A stretch of 64,000 nucleotides of DNA from Hirudinaria manillensis (Eukaryota > Annelida > Clitellata > Hirudinida > Hirudinidae). The notes below the pieces were generated by a model. It saw only the letters and a list, made by a program, of their open reading frames with translations, was not told where the DNA came from and searched no databases. Location of the stretch: NCBI GenBank assembly GCA_034509925.1, contig CM067535.1:6438201-6502200 (forward strand), in the 5' to 3' direction. This document shows positions 10,728-24,200 of the stretch, piece after piece. A program made the translations under genes and the position numbers. The first letter of the stretch is position 1, and every line of letters starts with the position of its first letter.

Positions 10728-12281
10728 ATATTCTAAATGGAGATGTTTTGCTGTTTGTTGTGAGTGACTGATTCACACTGTTTTGCAATTGTCGAGATTT
10801 GGTAAAGGACTAGATGTTGGCAGCTTTGGAATGAAATTGGTAGCGCTTTACGAATACCAAATTTTCTAGTTGATACTGATGGCAGAAATTATCGATTAAT
10901 TAAAAGCCACGGACCCTTAGCCCCGTCATATGGTAATATTTTGTGCGAAAACGCCGGATACAAAATGAGTTTTAGTATCAAATAATGTCGAAAATATCAT
11001 ACGTGCTATCTGGAAGTAATTTTTCGGAATTAAGTCTTTAAGCTCAAACCAGGTATTGCGGCACTAATATTAAGTAGGAGCAAGCGGAATTTCATCCAGG
11101 CATTTTGGAGGAATGGAAAACTCCCCAAATGTTTCAAACGTCCTTGCATCAAAATCAAAGAGTGAATGAAACACCAGGAATAATCATAAAGGTTGTAAAA
11201 TTGATCATAATATATTCATGCCCCTGAGCACGTGTTCGCCAACCCCCTCCTTCGGCGACCTTGATTAGGTTGCATAGCGTCTAATCGAAGAACTCGTCCT
11301 TCTCGCCTGAATAATGTTCAACTGGCCTCTGAGAAGCCCCAACATTAAGTTATTGGTTGAGAGGTTATTCGTTAGTTCCACTAGATACTTTGATTTATTT
11401 TGTGGAATTGCTTACTAAATACATGGTTTACCTCAATATGTAAGAACCTTCGCTGTCTGCTTAGGCCCTCGTTAATGAAGCCCTCGAGGTTAAGGAACAT
11501 TGAAAATAAAAAAGCAAGAGTTTTTGTATGACCATGTGTGGTCTTTTTGAAACCTTGTAGCTTTTGGGGTGTCTTTGACTCCATACGCGATCAAAATTTG
11601 CGTCAAGGGATTTCGGCGTCTCTAAGAAATAATGTCTGACAAGGAACACGCCACGATGGAACACAGCAAAAGTTTCTGAGATAAATTCTATTGATTTAAG
11701 GACAAAACAATTCATCACAAGAGTTGGTGGTCGTTGCCGTATTTTGAACTTGGATTTGTCCAAAAAAAATTTGGTCGTGTGAGAAGCCATATTTGGAGCT
11801 AAATTATTACAAATGCTTAACTTAAAATTAATTCTTTACTGAGATAATGGATGAATAGTTTTAATAAGCATCTTCTAATTCAATTGGTCGTGCCACAGTA
11901 TTTACAGCGAGTGAATGGGATTAATGCGTTTTCCATGTCCTGAGTAGATTGTTTTTGTTTTCGAGTTTAAAATATTATTCTTAGTTACGTTTATGACACA
12001 TTTTAAGGTGATTGTAAATCTCGTAGTAAGTCTTGGTTATTGTCATGCGATTAGATATAATAAATCTAAATGATATTCATTTTATAATCCTATAATCACT
12101 TATATGACACTGATAAAACCCACATTTTCTTAAATATTTGGCTATTGTGTGTTATAGGAGTTGCATCTTAAACAAATTGACTTTTGATCGCAAAGAAATA
12201 AAGATTAATTTCATTGCAACATCTCATTTAATGCAACTAATTACTTTAGATTTCAGTGGTTTCATTCTGTGCTCAAAAAAG
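10728..12281. other. TERT to ADAM intergenic region
   Basis: About 1.5 kb without a supportable gene. Short open frames exist on both strands (for example 11461-11790 on the minus strand), but none has family similarity or splice support. The ADAM promoter and any 5' UTR lie here. Confidence 0.4.
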
Positions 12282-15200
12282 ATGCTCTATATGTTTGCCT
12301 TGAATTACGTTGTTACTTTAGTGTTTCTATCTTCTCCAGTATCTACAGGTAGACTACAGTTTATTATTGCAATGTTATGAAAGCATATTTTAACTCCTTA
12401 TTAACTTTGCATATTCTTTGTTTTGGTAGGTAATATTTGGTAATTAGTATATAAAGTTTACTTCAAGATCAGCTTATTAAGATAATTGTACTTACAATTC
12501 CAAAAACACTTATTAAAGGTAAAAAAAAGCATAGGAAATAACAATCAATCAACTTGAGTTGAAACTATTGCTACAAGAGTTTGTGATTCTAAGCTTAAAG
12601 TTATGAATTAATGCTATTATTGTATTGTATGTTTTTATCAGAGGCACAGAAAAAGCCTAGTTTGTTTGAAGAATTTTCAATCTTTAAAGAAATCACTTTA
12701 TCAGTTTTTGATGGCTCAAATAACCGATTAAAGACATCCTTCGACGAAAAGGTCTGTTCATATTTGTCCATACCAGATGATTATTTATTAATTAATTAGT
12801 AGTAATTACTAAGTATTATAAATAACACTAGCAGATATATGACAGAACAAATATGCAATTATAATGCAATTACACAAGGTTTGGGCATGTGGTTACAACG
12901 ATAAATAATAAACGATAAATGATAATCAATAAACAAACAAACAAATACTTATTTTCAAACTCTAGACCGGTGCTCCAATACCTCGACTTTTTGTGGTTTT
13001 TGAATATTTAGGAGATTCCCTCGTTTTGAATCTAAAACTTAACAAGTGGGTATTTTATAATATATTATAATATTTATCACTCTAATCCAATGTAATCTAA
13101 TGTCTGTATTATTCATTGTCTGTATTTCTTTAGGGATTTATCTGTTTGAAATAATATATATGAAATGGAGATTTTGGATGTTTTATTTTTTTTATATTCA
13201 TTGGTTGCTTTATAATTGCCTCATAATATCATATCACGATCTTAAAAATGTAATAGACAATTTCCATTCTGTGGAGAATTATTTAAAACAAAAAGATTAT
13301 GAATTACCGATTAATTTTAAACTATTGGCTGATGACAATTAATAATTGTGACCCTCAGAGCTCTTATCCTTCCACGATATGTTGAACGGATATTGGATGT
13401 AACAGTTCGAAGACCTTATGATGTTAGTTGTCCCGAATTAATGATTAATGAATGTTTTCTTTGCCAATCATTTTACAATATAAAAATATAATTTAACCCT
13501 TAATTAAGTATTATTATAATATATTATGTATTATAATAAGCATAATAATAAGTATTATATATAATATATGTATTATAAGTGTTAATAATAAGTATTATAA
13601 TATATTATGAAGTATAATCGAAGTTTAAGAATCAGTGGAGATGTTTATGCATGCTCACATTATTTGTTTGCATTTTAATATTTTAAATATTATTTTAAAT
13701 ATTGTTTTAAATATTATTTTAAATAAAATATTTTGTTTTAATCAGTCTAAATCATTCTGCTACTATGTCGGCCACGTTACAAATGCTAGAAACTCGTCAG
13801 TAGGAAAAGGTTCAGTTGCTGCAAGCACTTGTTCTGGCTTGAAGTGAGTTTGGTTCCAAAACAAGTCGATTAATGGAATTTTTCATCCAAAATTAGCATG
13901 ACATTAGCATTTTGCTTTGTTTCTGTTCACCGTGTTACAATCTTATCGTTCTACATGTTGTGTTAATGTATGTTACACGTTAGAAATTCATTCCATTTAC
14001 ATTACAAATTACAACTCAAATTTTAACTAAATTAAAAGTTAAACTTTTGAAATATTCTTCTTGATGACTTTAAATAATTGATAAAAAATATAGCAGTGGA
14101 AAAACCATTGTTGTTGCACCACTACAATCTATGAAGTTAGAGACATGTTTGTGTACCCAATACAATTACAAGTAAGTTTATTTCTTTTCCATCTTCAGGG
14201 CATTTTTAGTTCTTCCTAACGACGTCCTTCACATCGAACCGACGACTAAGAGACTCGACGGAAGGCACGTTCTATTCAGGGAATTTGACGCGACGAGGAA
14301 ATTGAAAGTTTTTGAAAGTAGGAAAGTTTAATCAAATTTAGCAAATAATTATCAATCTGTTAATCATTGTTCAATTTAAAAATGGAACTACATTTTTAAA
14401 ATTGATCTGTTCAATTATCTCCTCCTTTTCTGCTGAAATATTGTCATAATTAAAATGAATGTAAAGTTTTGCTCTTTGAAAAGAACAGAATAACTTGAAT
14501 TAGCAAACTGGAAGTATAAATTCATTACTATAACAAATGTACTGTTATTATATAATTATAATTTTTATATAATTACAATTGTTATTATAATTAATTGTAA
14601 TTATAACTGAATCAACATCAGCTTTCCTGGCTTAGTGATTTAAGAGTAATAATTTGTTCAATCAATCAGCAGTTATTGATTGCTGTCGTGATTGCTTTTT
14701 GAATCATTCACATGGCGATTGTTTCAATAAGTCGGTACTTTTATCAATCATATTTATCATTTCCGATAAAAATTGTTAATATTTTAAGTTACTTAACATT
14801 TAATTTTTTTTAATTGTGGCAACTTATAAAAACCTGAATTTCATCTTTTCTAACAGATGATAAGGAAAAATCCTTAAGCTTCCTCCTGTCTCCTCACCAA
14901 AGAAAGGTATCTAGAATTTATTTTTAAAGTCATGAATTTTATTTTGATAATTGTTGTTAATTTTTTTTATGACAATATAACACAATGCAATGCAAAGACG
15001 ATACTTTCTTTCGTTGGCAGAAGACGACGAGGGGTGCTAGACTGAAACGACACGTGAAGTGGCCCTATGATACGAACAATGAAACTCTAATTGTCGAGTT
15101 GTTTGTTGTAAATGATAATTCCCAGGTAGGAAAGATTCTTTTAATATCAACGGAAATTAATGTTTCAATCCTGCAATCGGCTGCATCCTTCATTCTCGTT

Positions 15201-18200
15201 CCTTTCATCACTTTTCAGTTCATCAGCCAAGGAAGTGACGTAGAAGCCGTGATCAAAAGGACGATCTCCACCGTGAACATCGTTAATTCCGTAGGTGATG
15301 TTAGAATGCACGCAACAAAATATCACATAATCCTTCAGAATTTTAGCCTCGCTATCAGTTGAAACAATGAAGTAGATTTGCATGGCTTTTGTTTTTATTT
15401 AATTTTTTCTCATTTCTTTCAGCTCTTCAGGTCTTTGAACATTTACGTAGCCCTGGTGGGGATCGAGGTTTGGTCGGACACGGATCGGATCCAAACGATG
15501 GACACGTCCGAGGGAACCATGAACAAGTTCCTTGAGTACAGGAGGAGATACATAAACCCTAACCATGTCAACGACAACGCGCAGATGATCTCGTAAGCGT
15601 TTTGCTGTCTTTAAGAACTCGGAACGTCGCATTTTTGCAATTAGTTGGATTTAATGGCTAAAATGAATTTGACAGAAGTTTTCGTTTTATCTATTATTTT
15701 GTATAATAATGCCTGTTTAAATTTGCCATCAGAAAAATATAAAAGCTTTTTGGATTGAATGATAAATTGACTAAATTCTTTTAACACCCCAATAATTTGA
15801 TTAAAAAAAGAGGAATTATTACTGACAGATGAAAAAAAAGTTATTATTAAACAAAGTCTGAATATAAAGTCTGAAACTTTTGCAAGTAGATTATAAATAT
15901 ATATTAATATAATATTTAATATATCAAATTGTCGGAATAATTTTTCTGAAATCATAATCCGATCCTTAAACAGAAGTCGAAGTTTTGGGGAAGGAGTTGT
16001 CGGCAAAGCGCCTATCATGACCATGTGTTCCTGGCAGTATTCAGGAGGAATTAACCTGGTCTGTTACATCATTATGTTTGTATTACTTGCAATTAATTAA
16101 TTAATTTCTCCCAAAGTAATTGCTAATTATTGAACTTTGAACTTAACCAAATGAATTTAACGTTGATGTTGATCAATTTAAAGGATCACAGTCACTTGGT
16201 CGGGAGGATTGCAACCACGATGGCCCACGAGATGGGACACAATTTTGGCATGACTCACGACACTGAAGAAAGCAAGTGTCCCGAAGAGAAGTGCATCATG
16301 TCGCCTTCGAGTGGGTGAGTCCTCGACCGTTGTTAGTTTTAATTGTTAGTCTTAATCATTAGTTTTAATCGTTAGTTTTAATTAGTCATCTATTAATTGC
16401 TTTTTCCTGTTTCTCTTTTGTCAAGTTGATGCTTTTTTTCTTTTTTTAATATTTTAATTGCTTTTTGCTGATGTTAAAATTTATTTCGCAGCAGCACGTT
16501 TATGAAATGACGAGCATTTGCAATTTTTCATACTTTTTATTGACTTAAAGTGATTTTTCAGAGGTACCATAAATCCTACGAAATGGTCGAATGCATCCAA
16601 AGAGCAGCTTTCCGATGCTCTGGCACAGGGCATGCACCACTGCCTTCACAACATCCCGTCAAAGTTGTTTGGGGATCAACCGGTCTGCGGTGATGGATTT
16701 GTTGACAAAGGAGAAGAATGTGACTGTGGTTTGCCAAAGGTAACCCAAGGGCCTCGATGTGAATATGATAAAAGTTTTCATTTATTTGTTTGAAATTTGA
16801 AGTAAATTCATGGAAAATGGTGAAAATAGAGTGTAAATTTTGCCATTTTAATAAGAAAAAGCTTTGTAATCTTAGAAATCAACATCTTTCTCTTCTCATC
16901 TTTCATTCTTCTCTTCTATTCAGGATTGCACGAGTACATGCTGCAATGCCACTTCATGCACCTTACTTCCTCATGCCAAGTGCTCTAGTGGGAATTGTTG
17001 TGATCTTTCCACTTGTCAGGTTGTTATTAATCAATATTATTTAGCTATGCCAGGGCTGTTCGAAGCAGGCCTGTGATATGGCCTACTGATTTTTGCAAAA
17101 ATAATGATCTGAGAGTTTAAGAAAGTTTTAAACTTCCACTTGAAATGATAAAAATGATAAAAAAATGAAATGATAAAAATGTCATATTTCAGTTACAAAA
17201 TAGTAAATGCCAGAAATATAAATATCTATAAACAGAATCTCCTAATTGTATCACTTGTATCAAATGTATGCCCCAGTTGGCAAAGAGTCCAGTCCAGTAT
17301 GCCTTCTTTCAACAATTTGGCTTCTGAGTACACGTAATTGAACAGCCCTGACACATGTTGATATTGTTGTAACCTAGGGGTCTGATGAATTATTTAACGT
17401 AAGGATAACTTTATTGGGATAAACTAATGGCAAAGATGTTTAGGAGATATGGTCGATTGCTTGTCTTTGATCGGAACTGCCTAATGACTCGAATCGCTAG
17501 ATACGACTTCGAAATAAAAGATTCTGAATATTAACTAAACTTAATTAATTAATTATTTAATTAATTAATTAATATCAGGGATCCAACATTACCCCCTCCT
17601 TAAATCTGTTCGTCCCGAACAGGCTGTTCTGTTTCTCCGTGATATTTTGCTAATCGATTGCTGTGGACCACTTTCATTCTAGTCCTTGCTGACTTCTGTA
17701 TGCGGTATACCACGTCGTTTATTTTCTTTATGATTCGGTATGGTCCTTCCCAATCTTTTTGTAACTTTGGCGACTTCCCTTTTTTTCGTTGGGGGTTGTA
17801 TAGCCAGACTAGTTCATTTTCTTTAAAGCTTATATCATTGGCTTGCCTATCGTATCTCGCTTTGGCTTGATCGCTATTAACACTTATATTTTTCCGGGCA
17901 ACCTGATGTGTGTCGGCAAGTGTATTTCTTAGGCTTGAAACGTAGTCACATGCCGACTTAGGTTCCTCTGCTCTTCCGAACATCATATCGGCAGGAAGAC
18001 GAATCTCCCTCCCGAATGTCATTTTCGATGGACTGATTCCTGTCGTTTTATGCACGGCTGTCCGGTAGGCCATAAGGAAAAGTGGTAGGTATCTGTCCCA
18101 GTCATCTTGCTGTTCACTTACCATTTTTGACAAATACTGTTCCATGGTCCTATTAAATCTCTCGACCATACCGTCCGATTGCGGATGTAATGCAGTGGTT

Positions 18201-21200
18201 CTTGTCTTATGGATTCCAAGGTTTTCGCATAGCTCTTGAAATATTTTCGACTCGAAATTCCTTCCTTGGTCCGAATGTAACTCTAATGGCACCCCGAATC
18301 GACTAATCCAATTATTTACGAGAGCATCAGCTACATTTTCCGCCTCTTGATTTGGCAGTGCAAACGCTTCAGTCCATTTGGTGAAGTAATCGCTGATCAC
18401 TAATATGTACCGATTTCCCTTCTTTGATGCAGGGAATGGTCCGGCAATGTCCAAAGCTATTCTTTCAAAAGGTACTCCCACATTATAGGGTTGCATTAGA
18501 CCTTTAGTCTTCCTTTGAGGACCTTTACTGGTTGCGCAATTATTGCAATTCCTACACCACTCTTCAACGTCTTGTTTGTAGTGTAACCAGTAAAACCTCT
18601 CCCTCACCTTCCTGATGGTTTTATTCACTCCTAGGTGTCCGCCTGAGGTTCCGTTATGGAATTCTTGTAACACCTCAGAGACGCAAGATCTCGGAAGTAC
18701 TATTTGAAGGTGATAGTCGGTGCCATCCTCTGTTTCCCACTTCCTATGTAGGAGTCCATTACTAATTCTCAAGGAATCCCACTGTGCCCAATAGGACTTA
18801 GTAACTTCTCCGTGCTCCGCTATCTGTTGCCAATCTGGTTTCACCCCGGCCTCCATCCACTGTAGTATGGGTGCAAGTGCTTCGTCTCTTAATTGTAGAT
18901 CTCGTAACCCGCTTTCTGTCCAGGGTTCGGGAGCCGTGATACGAATTTGTCGACATTCTTCGGTCTCCTGTTTTTTCTCTGCGTTGTTGCAGTGTCTGCA
19001 GTTAAGTTGACAAGGACGTCGTGATAGCGCATCAGCGTTGTTGTGTATTTGACCTCTCCTGTGTTCAATATTAAACTGAAAACCTTGTAGTCTTTCAATC
19101 CACCTCGCCATTTGACCTTCTGGGTTTTTAAAGTTTAACAGCCACCTCAGAGAGGCGTGATCCGTTCTTAGCAAAAACGGCTGGCCCAAAAGATATTTCT
19201 GGAAGTGTTTCATGGATTCTACTGCTGCTAATAATTCTCTCCTGGTCACGCAATAGTTTCTTTCCGCTTTAGACAGTGAACGGCTATAAAATGCTAGAAC
19301 TTTTTCTTCATTTTCAACCTGCTGGGAAAGAACTGCCCCGATTCCACAGTTACTGGCATCTGTATCGAGGATAAAAGGTAATCCGGGAATAGGATATGCC
19401 AGGATCGGTGCCGTTGTCATAGCTTCTTTCAGATTATCAAATGCTTTCTCACAGCTGTCGTTCCAGATAAATGGCTTGCCTTTTGCAGTAAGCTCATGAA
19501 GGCTTTTTGCGATGTTTGAAAAGTTGGCAATAAATCGTCTGTAATAGGTACAAAGTCCTAAGAAGCTTTGAAGTTCTTGGATATTTTTGGGTACAGGCCA
19601 ATTTTTTACTACCTCGACTTTATCTGGATCTGTACTAACACCTTCAGAAGACACGATATGGCCAAGGTATTTGACTTCTTTTTTAAAGAGTGAGCATTTC
19701 TTTGGACTCAGTTTCATGCCTGCCTCTCTAATCCTACTAAATACTTCTCGGAGGTTGTCTAAATGTTCTCCAAATGTTTTTCCGACAACAATTATGTCAT
19801 CCAAATATACTAGACATACTTTCCAATTGAGTCCCCTTAGTATGTGTTCCATTAATCTTTCAAACGTCGCGGGGGCATTGCATAGCCCGAACGGCATGAC
19901 AGTGAATTGCCATAATCCTTCACCTGTCGAGAAGGCCGTTTTTTCTTTATCGTCAGGATGTAACTCCACTTGCCAGTAACCACTTTTGAGATCTAATGTG
20001 GAAAAAATTTTTGATCCCGAGAGAGTGTCTAAAGTGTCATCGATTCTAGGTAAGGGGTAGCTGTCCTTAAGTGTCATTTCGTTCAGCTTTCTATAGTCGA
20101 CACAAAAACGAAGTGATCCATCTTTCTTCTTAACGAGTACCACTGGTGAGCTCCAGGGGCTATTTGACGGTTCAATAACCCCTTGGTCTTGCATTTCTTT
20201 TATCATTTCCTTGGCGTTTGCTCTTGTAGCTAAAGGAAGTGGACGGGGGTTTTGTCGAATGGGTTTAGCACCGGCCGTATTTATTTGATGTTGCACGAGG
20301 TTAGTCCTACCCAAAGGGCTGTCTTGTTCAGCCATTATATCCTGAAATTCGCTAAGCAGATTTTTCGCTTGTTGATAATCTTCTTTTTGTAGAGTTTTGT
20401 CTAAATCTTTCAGGAGATTGTCCATTAATGGTTTAGACATGGTATCCCTTTTGATATGCTTATTTCCACTTCCATCTAATGTTAATATGCGTTCCACGTT
20501 CCTGCAAAGTGCGATAGGTGTTCCTGCTTTGATCTGTTGTTCCTGGTCAGATAGATTCATTACCCTCAGTGGAACTCTGCCGGTGTTCAGCTTGACTAGT
20601 GCTCGTCCTATTAGTAGTCCTTGGCCAATGCCCGATTGATCTTCGACTGCTCCTATACCAAATTTTGTATAGTCGCCTTCTAGCCCGCCCCAAATTAAGC
20701 TTTCCGACTGTGCCGGGATGGTCTCGTTTTGTAATACTTTTACAAACGTGTCTTTGACTTCTGTACCTCCGTAGTGTAGAGGAATCTCCATCGTTCCTTG
20801 TTGAAGGATGCCGCCTTTCATGTCAATGGAAATTCCGTAACGTCGCATGAAATCCAATCCAAGTATACATTCATCTGTGATATTGGCTATCATGAATTCT
20901 TGTTTGAATGACTTGCCTCCTAAATCTACTGTAATAGCTGTAGTTCCCTGGACTGGCACTAATTCCCCTGTGGCTGTTCTTAGCTTGTAATTTTTGGCTA
21001 CGGTTATTTTACTGCTTTCTGCTAACTTTGGTTGGATAATGGATGCAGATGCCCCTGTGTCTATTACCATATTGTATTCATTCCCTCCTATTTTCCCTTT
21101 AACTCCCAGCGATGATTCTTTCCCTAGTGCTGTAACGTGAAAGATGAGTGGGGCATTTCGAGTTTGCTGAACCGATCTTTGCCCCCCAAAACCGGTAGCT

Positions 21201-24200
21201 TCTAGTTTTCCTGATTGTACGATCTTCCCCAGTACTGTTGTTTTGGGGGAAATGTCGTTCTGCAATCTCGGGCTAAATGGCCAGGCTTGTTACATCTGAA
21301 GCACCTTGGTCTTCTATCTACTTCTTGGAACCTTGGTTTTCCTTGAGGTTTGCTGAGGTTATTGATTTGTTCGGCCATTCTTCTAATTATCTCACTGTCT
21401 TTATCATTGTCTTTCTCCTTGTCTTTGTCTTCCTGTGCTTCAATTTTCCTTACATTCAAGCTGTTTTGGATTGAAGCTCTTGCCGCCTCCATTGAGATTG
21501 CAAACGCCAATGCTTCGTGGCTGGCCTTCTTCCCATGTATTTTTAATGCCATTTTTGTTTCCACATCCCTTATCCCATCAATGAAGGCGTCAGTTACAAT
21601 GTTTTCGATGAAATCTGTTGACTGTCCTGGGTGGGCTAGGTATGCGAGCCTTCTGACATCAGCCTCTAATTCTTGGAGTGTTTCGCCCTGTTTTTGCATA
21701 CGGTTTTTCAATTCGTTTTTATGTACTTCCAGCATGTGGCCATTCCCAAATCTTCTTTCCATTGCTTCTGCTATTTCTGAATAGGCTTTACAGTGGAGCA
21801 TTGTTTGCAAAAGCTCGGCTGCCCTTCCTCGCAGTACCATTATCAGTTCTGTTGCTTTTTCCTCTTCGGTCCACTTGTTACGTTCAGCGGCAGTTTCAAA
21901 CTGATGTCTGAACACTGCCCATGGCCCTTGTCCGTCGAATAATGGTGGTCTTGTCGTTTTCTCTCTTCCATATGTCTCTGTTTTCGATTCATTGTATTTT
22001 TTAAACTTCTCTATTTCCCTCCTCTGCTCTTCTTTTAGTGCATCTAATTCTGCTTTAACCTTTCTCAGGTCGGCCATCTCCTTGGATGATCTGAGGTTGG
22101 CTACGTCCGTTTTTACCTCTTCACGCAGAACATCCACGGATGTCTGGCATTTGGCTACGTCTGTCTTTACCTGCTCCCGTAAAACATCCATGGCTACCTG
22201 GAAGTTGGTTATATCTGATTTCATATCCGCCCGCAGAGTATCAATGTCACATTTCATATCTGACCGCAAAGCATTCAAGCCGCAAATCAGGGCATTATTG
22301 TCGGCTTTCATAGCAGTCTGAAGGGTTTCCAATTGTTTTTCCCATTGTTTTTCTTTGTGAACCCCAAATTCATACTCCGACGGATCGTGATTATTTTCCA
22401 AAAGCCATTCCTCGAGCCGTCCTTGTAGTTCGGCTTTTAGGCCAGTTGCATCCAGGCCTCGATTCCTTAGTTCTCGTCTCAAATCGGGAACGCGCAAATC
22501 TTCCAGTATCTTAGGTCCCATTTCTGTCGTTAAAACTCGCTGTTTTTACCTCTAGTGAATCGATATCCCTTTACGACGCTAAATCCCACTCCTGACACCA
22601 ATGTTGTAACCTAGGGGTCTGATGAATTATTTAACGTAAGGATAACTTTATTGGGATAAACTAATGGCAAAGATGTTTAGGAGATATGGTCGATTGCTTG
22701 TCTTTGATCGGAACTGCCTAATGACTCGAATCGCTAGATACGACTTCGAAATAAAAGATTCTGAATATTAACTAAACTTAATTAATTAATTATTTAATTA
22801 ATTAATTAATATCAGGGATCCAACAATATATACTAAAGCTTTGCGTCAGAATTTTCAATTGTTTATTGTGCTAAAAACAATCATTCATTTGAGTAAACTG
22901 AATACATGAGTTTTATTTGTTAAGAACAGTTTATTTATAAATAACATTCATTTCATATCGCTGCAGTTAAGACCTGCAACGTACGAGTGTCGGCCAGCAA
23001 AAGGTGATTGCGATCTTTCAGAGTATTGCGACGGGAATTTAGAGTTCTGCCCATTTGATGTTTATAAGCACAACGGATACAAGTGCCAAGCCGAGATGGT
23101 AAGTTTTTCATTTACAAGGATCCCGAACCAATGACAAAGAAGAGCATAGATATTGTATTTACTATAAATATTACTATGTAAATGTACCAATCCATATTAT
23201 CATCTTCTTAGTAATATGGATACTCCCAATAGACTGATAATAGATTTCTTTATTTATGGGATAATTGTTAGAAAACACATAAATTATCTTTCCATGCTTC
23301 GTGGCTGTTTATTGAAAATGAAATACTTCCTTGTAGACCGAGTCCTATTGCTTCAACGGGCAATGCAGAACTCACGAAACTCAGTGCAAATTGCTGTGGG
23401 GTCGAACGGGCAGATCATCTCATCCGCTTTGCTACTCGAAGCTCAACATTAAGGGTGGTGTTGAAGGCAATTGTGGTCTCAACTTGACTGACGGGAAAGT
23501 TTATTTAAAATGCCAACCCAGGTGAGATTATCCAAGCCATTGAGTTGCTGTCATGGAAACCTGGAAATGATCTGAATTCATTAGATACAACTTATTAAAT
23601 ACTGCATCTATAAGAATATATTTTTTATTTCTAGTTTATTTATATTTTAAGCATGGGATATCTGATACTTGTATATTTGAATATGAGTCTTGGAACTTGG
23701 TGCAGCAACATATTGTTATTATTATTATTATTAACGTCACTTTAATATTTTATTTTGATATTAGAACAACTTATCTTACTTATCTTATTAACAACTTGAA
23801 ATGCTAATGCTTATGCATCCTGCAAATTCTTCCAGCGACATAATGTGTGGAATGTTACATTGCGAGCATGAGAGTGAAAAACTCATGTTTTGGAAGGAGT
23901 CCCTGTCATTTGAACTGCCAGATTCATCAATACTTGTTGGTGAAAAGAGATATGACTGCAAAGCAGCCATCTTGGATGTGGGTCTTGACTCTGACAATCC
24001 CGGTCTTGCTCCTGATGGTTCCAAGTGTGCTGAAAATATGGTTACTAAAATGTTTTGGAAAATTCATTAAATTTTTCAGGGATATTTTTTTGTGTTTATG
24101 TCTTTCATCTTGTTTTTGGTGTTTTGTCAGTTTATTGGGATTGTAATTCTATTGTTTTTTTTTTTATTTTTTGTCTTGAAGATGTGTATGTCACAAAGAT

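Larger units (their letters stand above)
17365..22825 (-). mobile_element. Complete, young Ty3/gypsy LTR retrotransposon
   Basis: The element is 5461 bp, inserted antisense in an ADAM intron. Its two 224-bp LTRs look identical base for base, start TGTTG, end CAACA, and are flanked by a 4-bp ATAT duplication (17361-17364 and 22826-22829). On the minus strand it runs 5' LTR, primer-binding site, gag, pol by a -1 shift, polypurine tract, 3' LTR. Gag and Pol are both open. The pol order protease-RT-RNase H-integrase is that of Ty3/gypsy (Metaviridae). No env-like ORF or chromodomain is seen. Identical LTRs imply very recent insertion. Confidence 0.97.

Noticed and set aside
11461..11790. 109-codon minus-strand ORF between TERT and ADAM
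   Set aside because: No family similarity, no splice or promoter context, and a composition typical of chance frames in this AT-rich sequence.
18889..19098. Alternative minus-strand frame inside pol
   Set aside because: It overlaps the intact RNase H/integrase-linker coding frame and has no independent support.
17658..22321. Several plus-strand ORFs across the retrotransposon
   Set aside because: They are antisense shadows of gag and pol.
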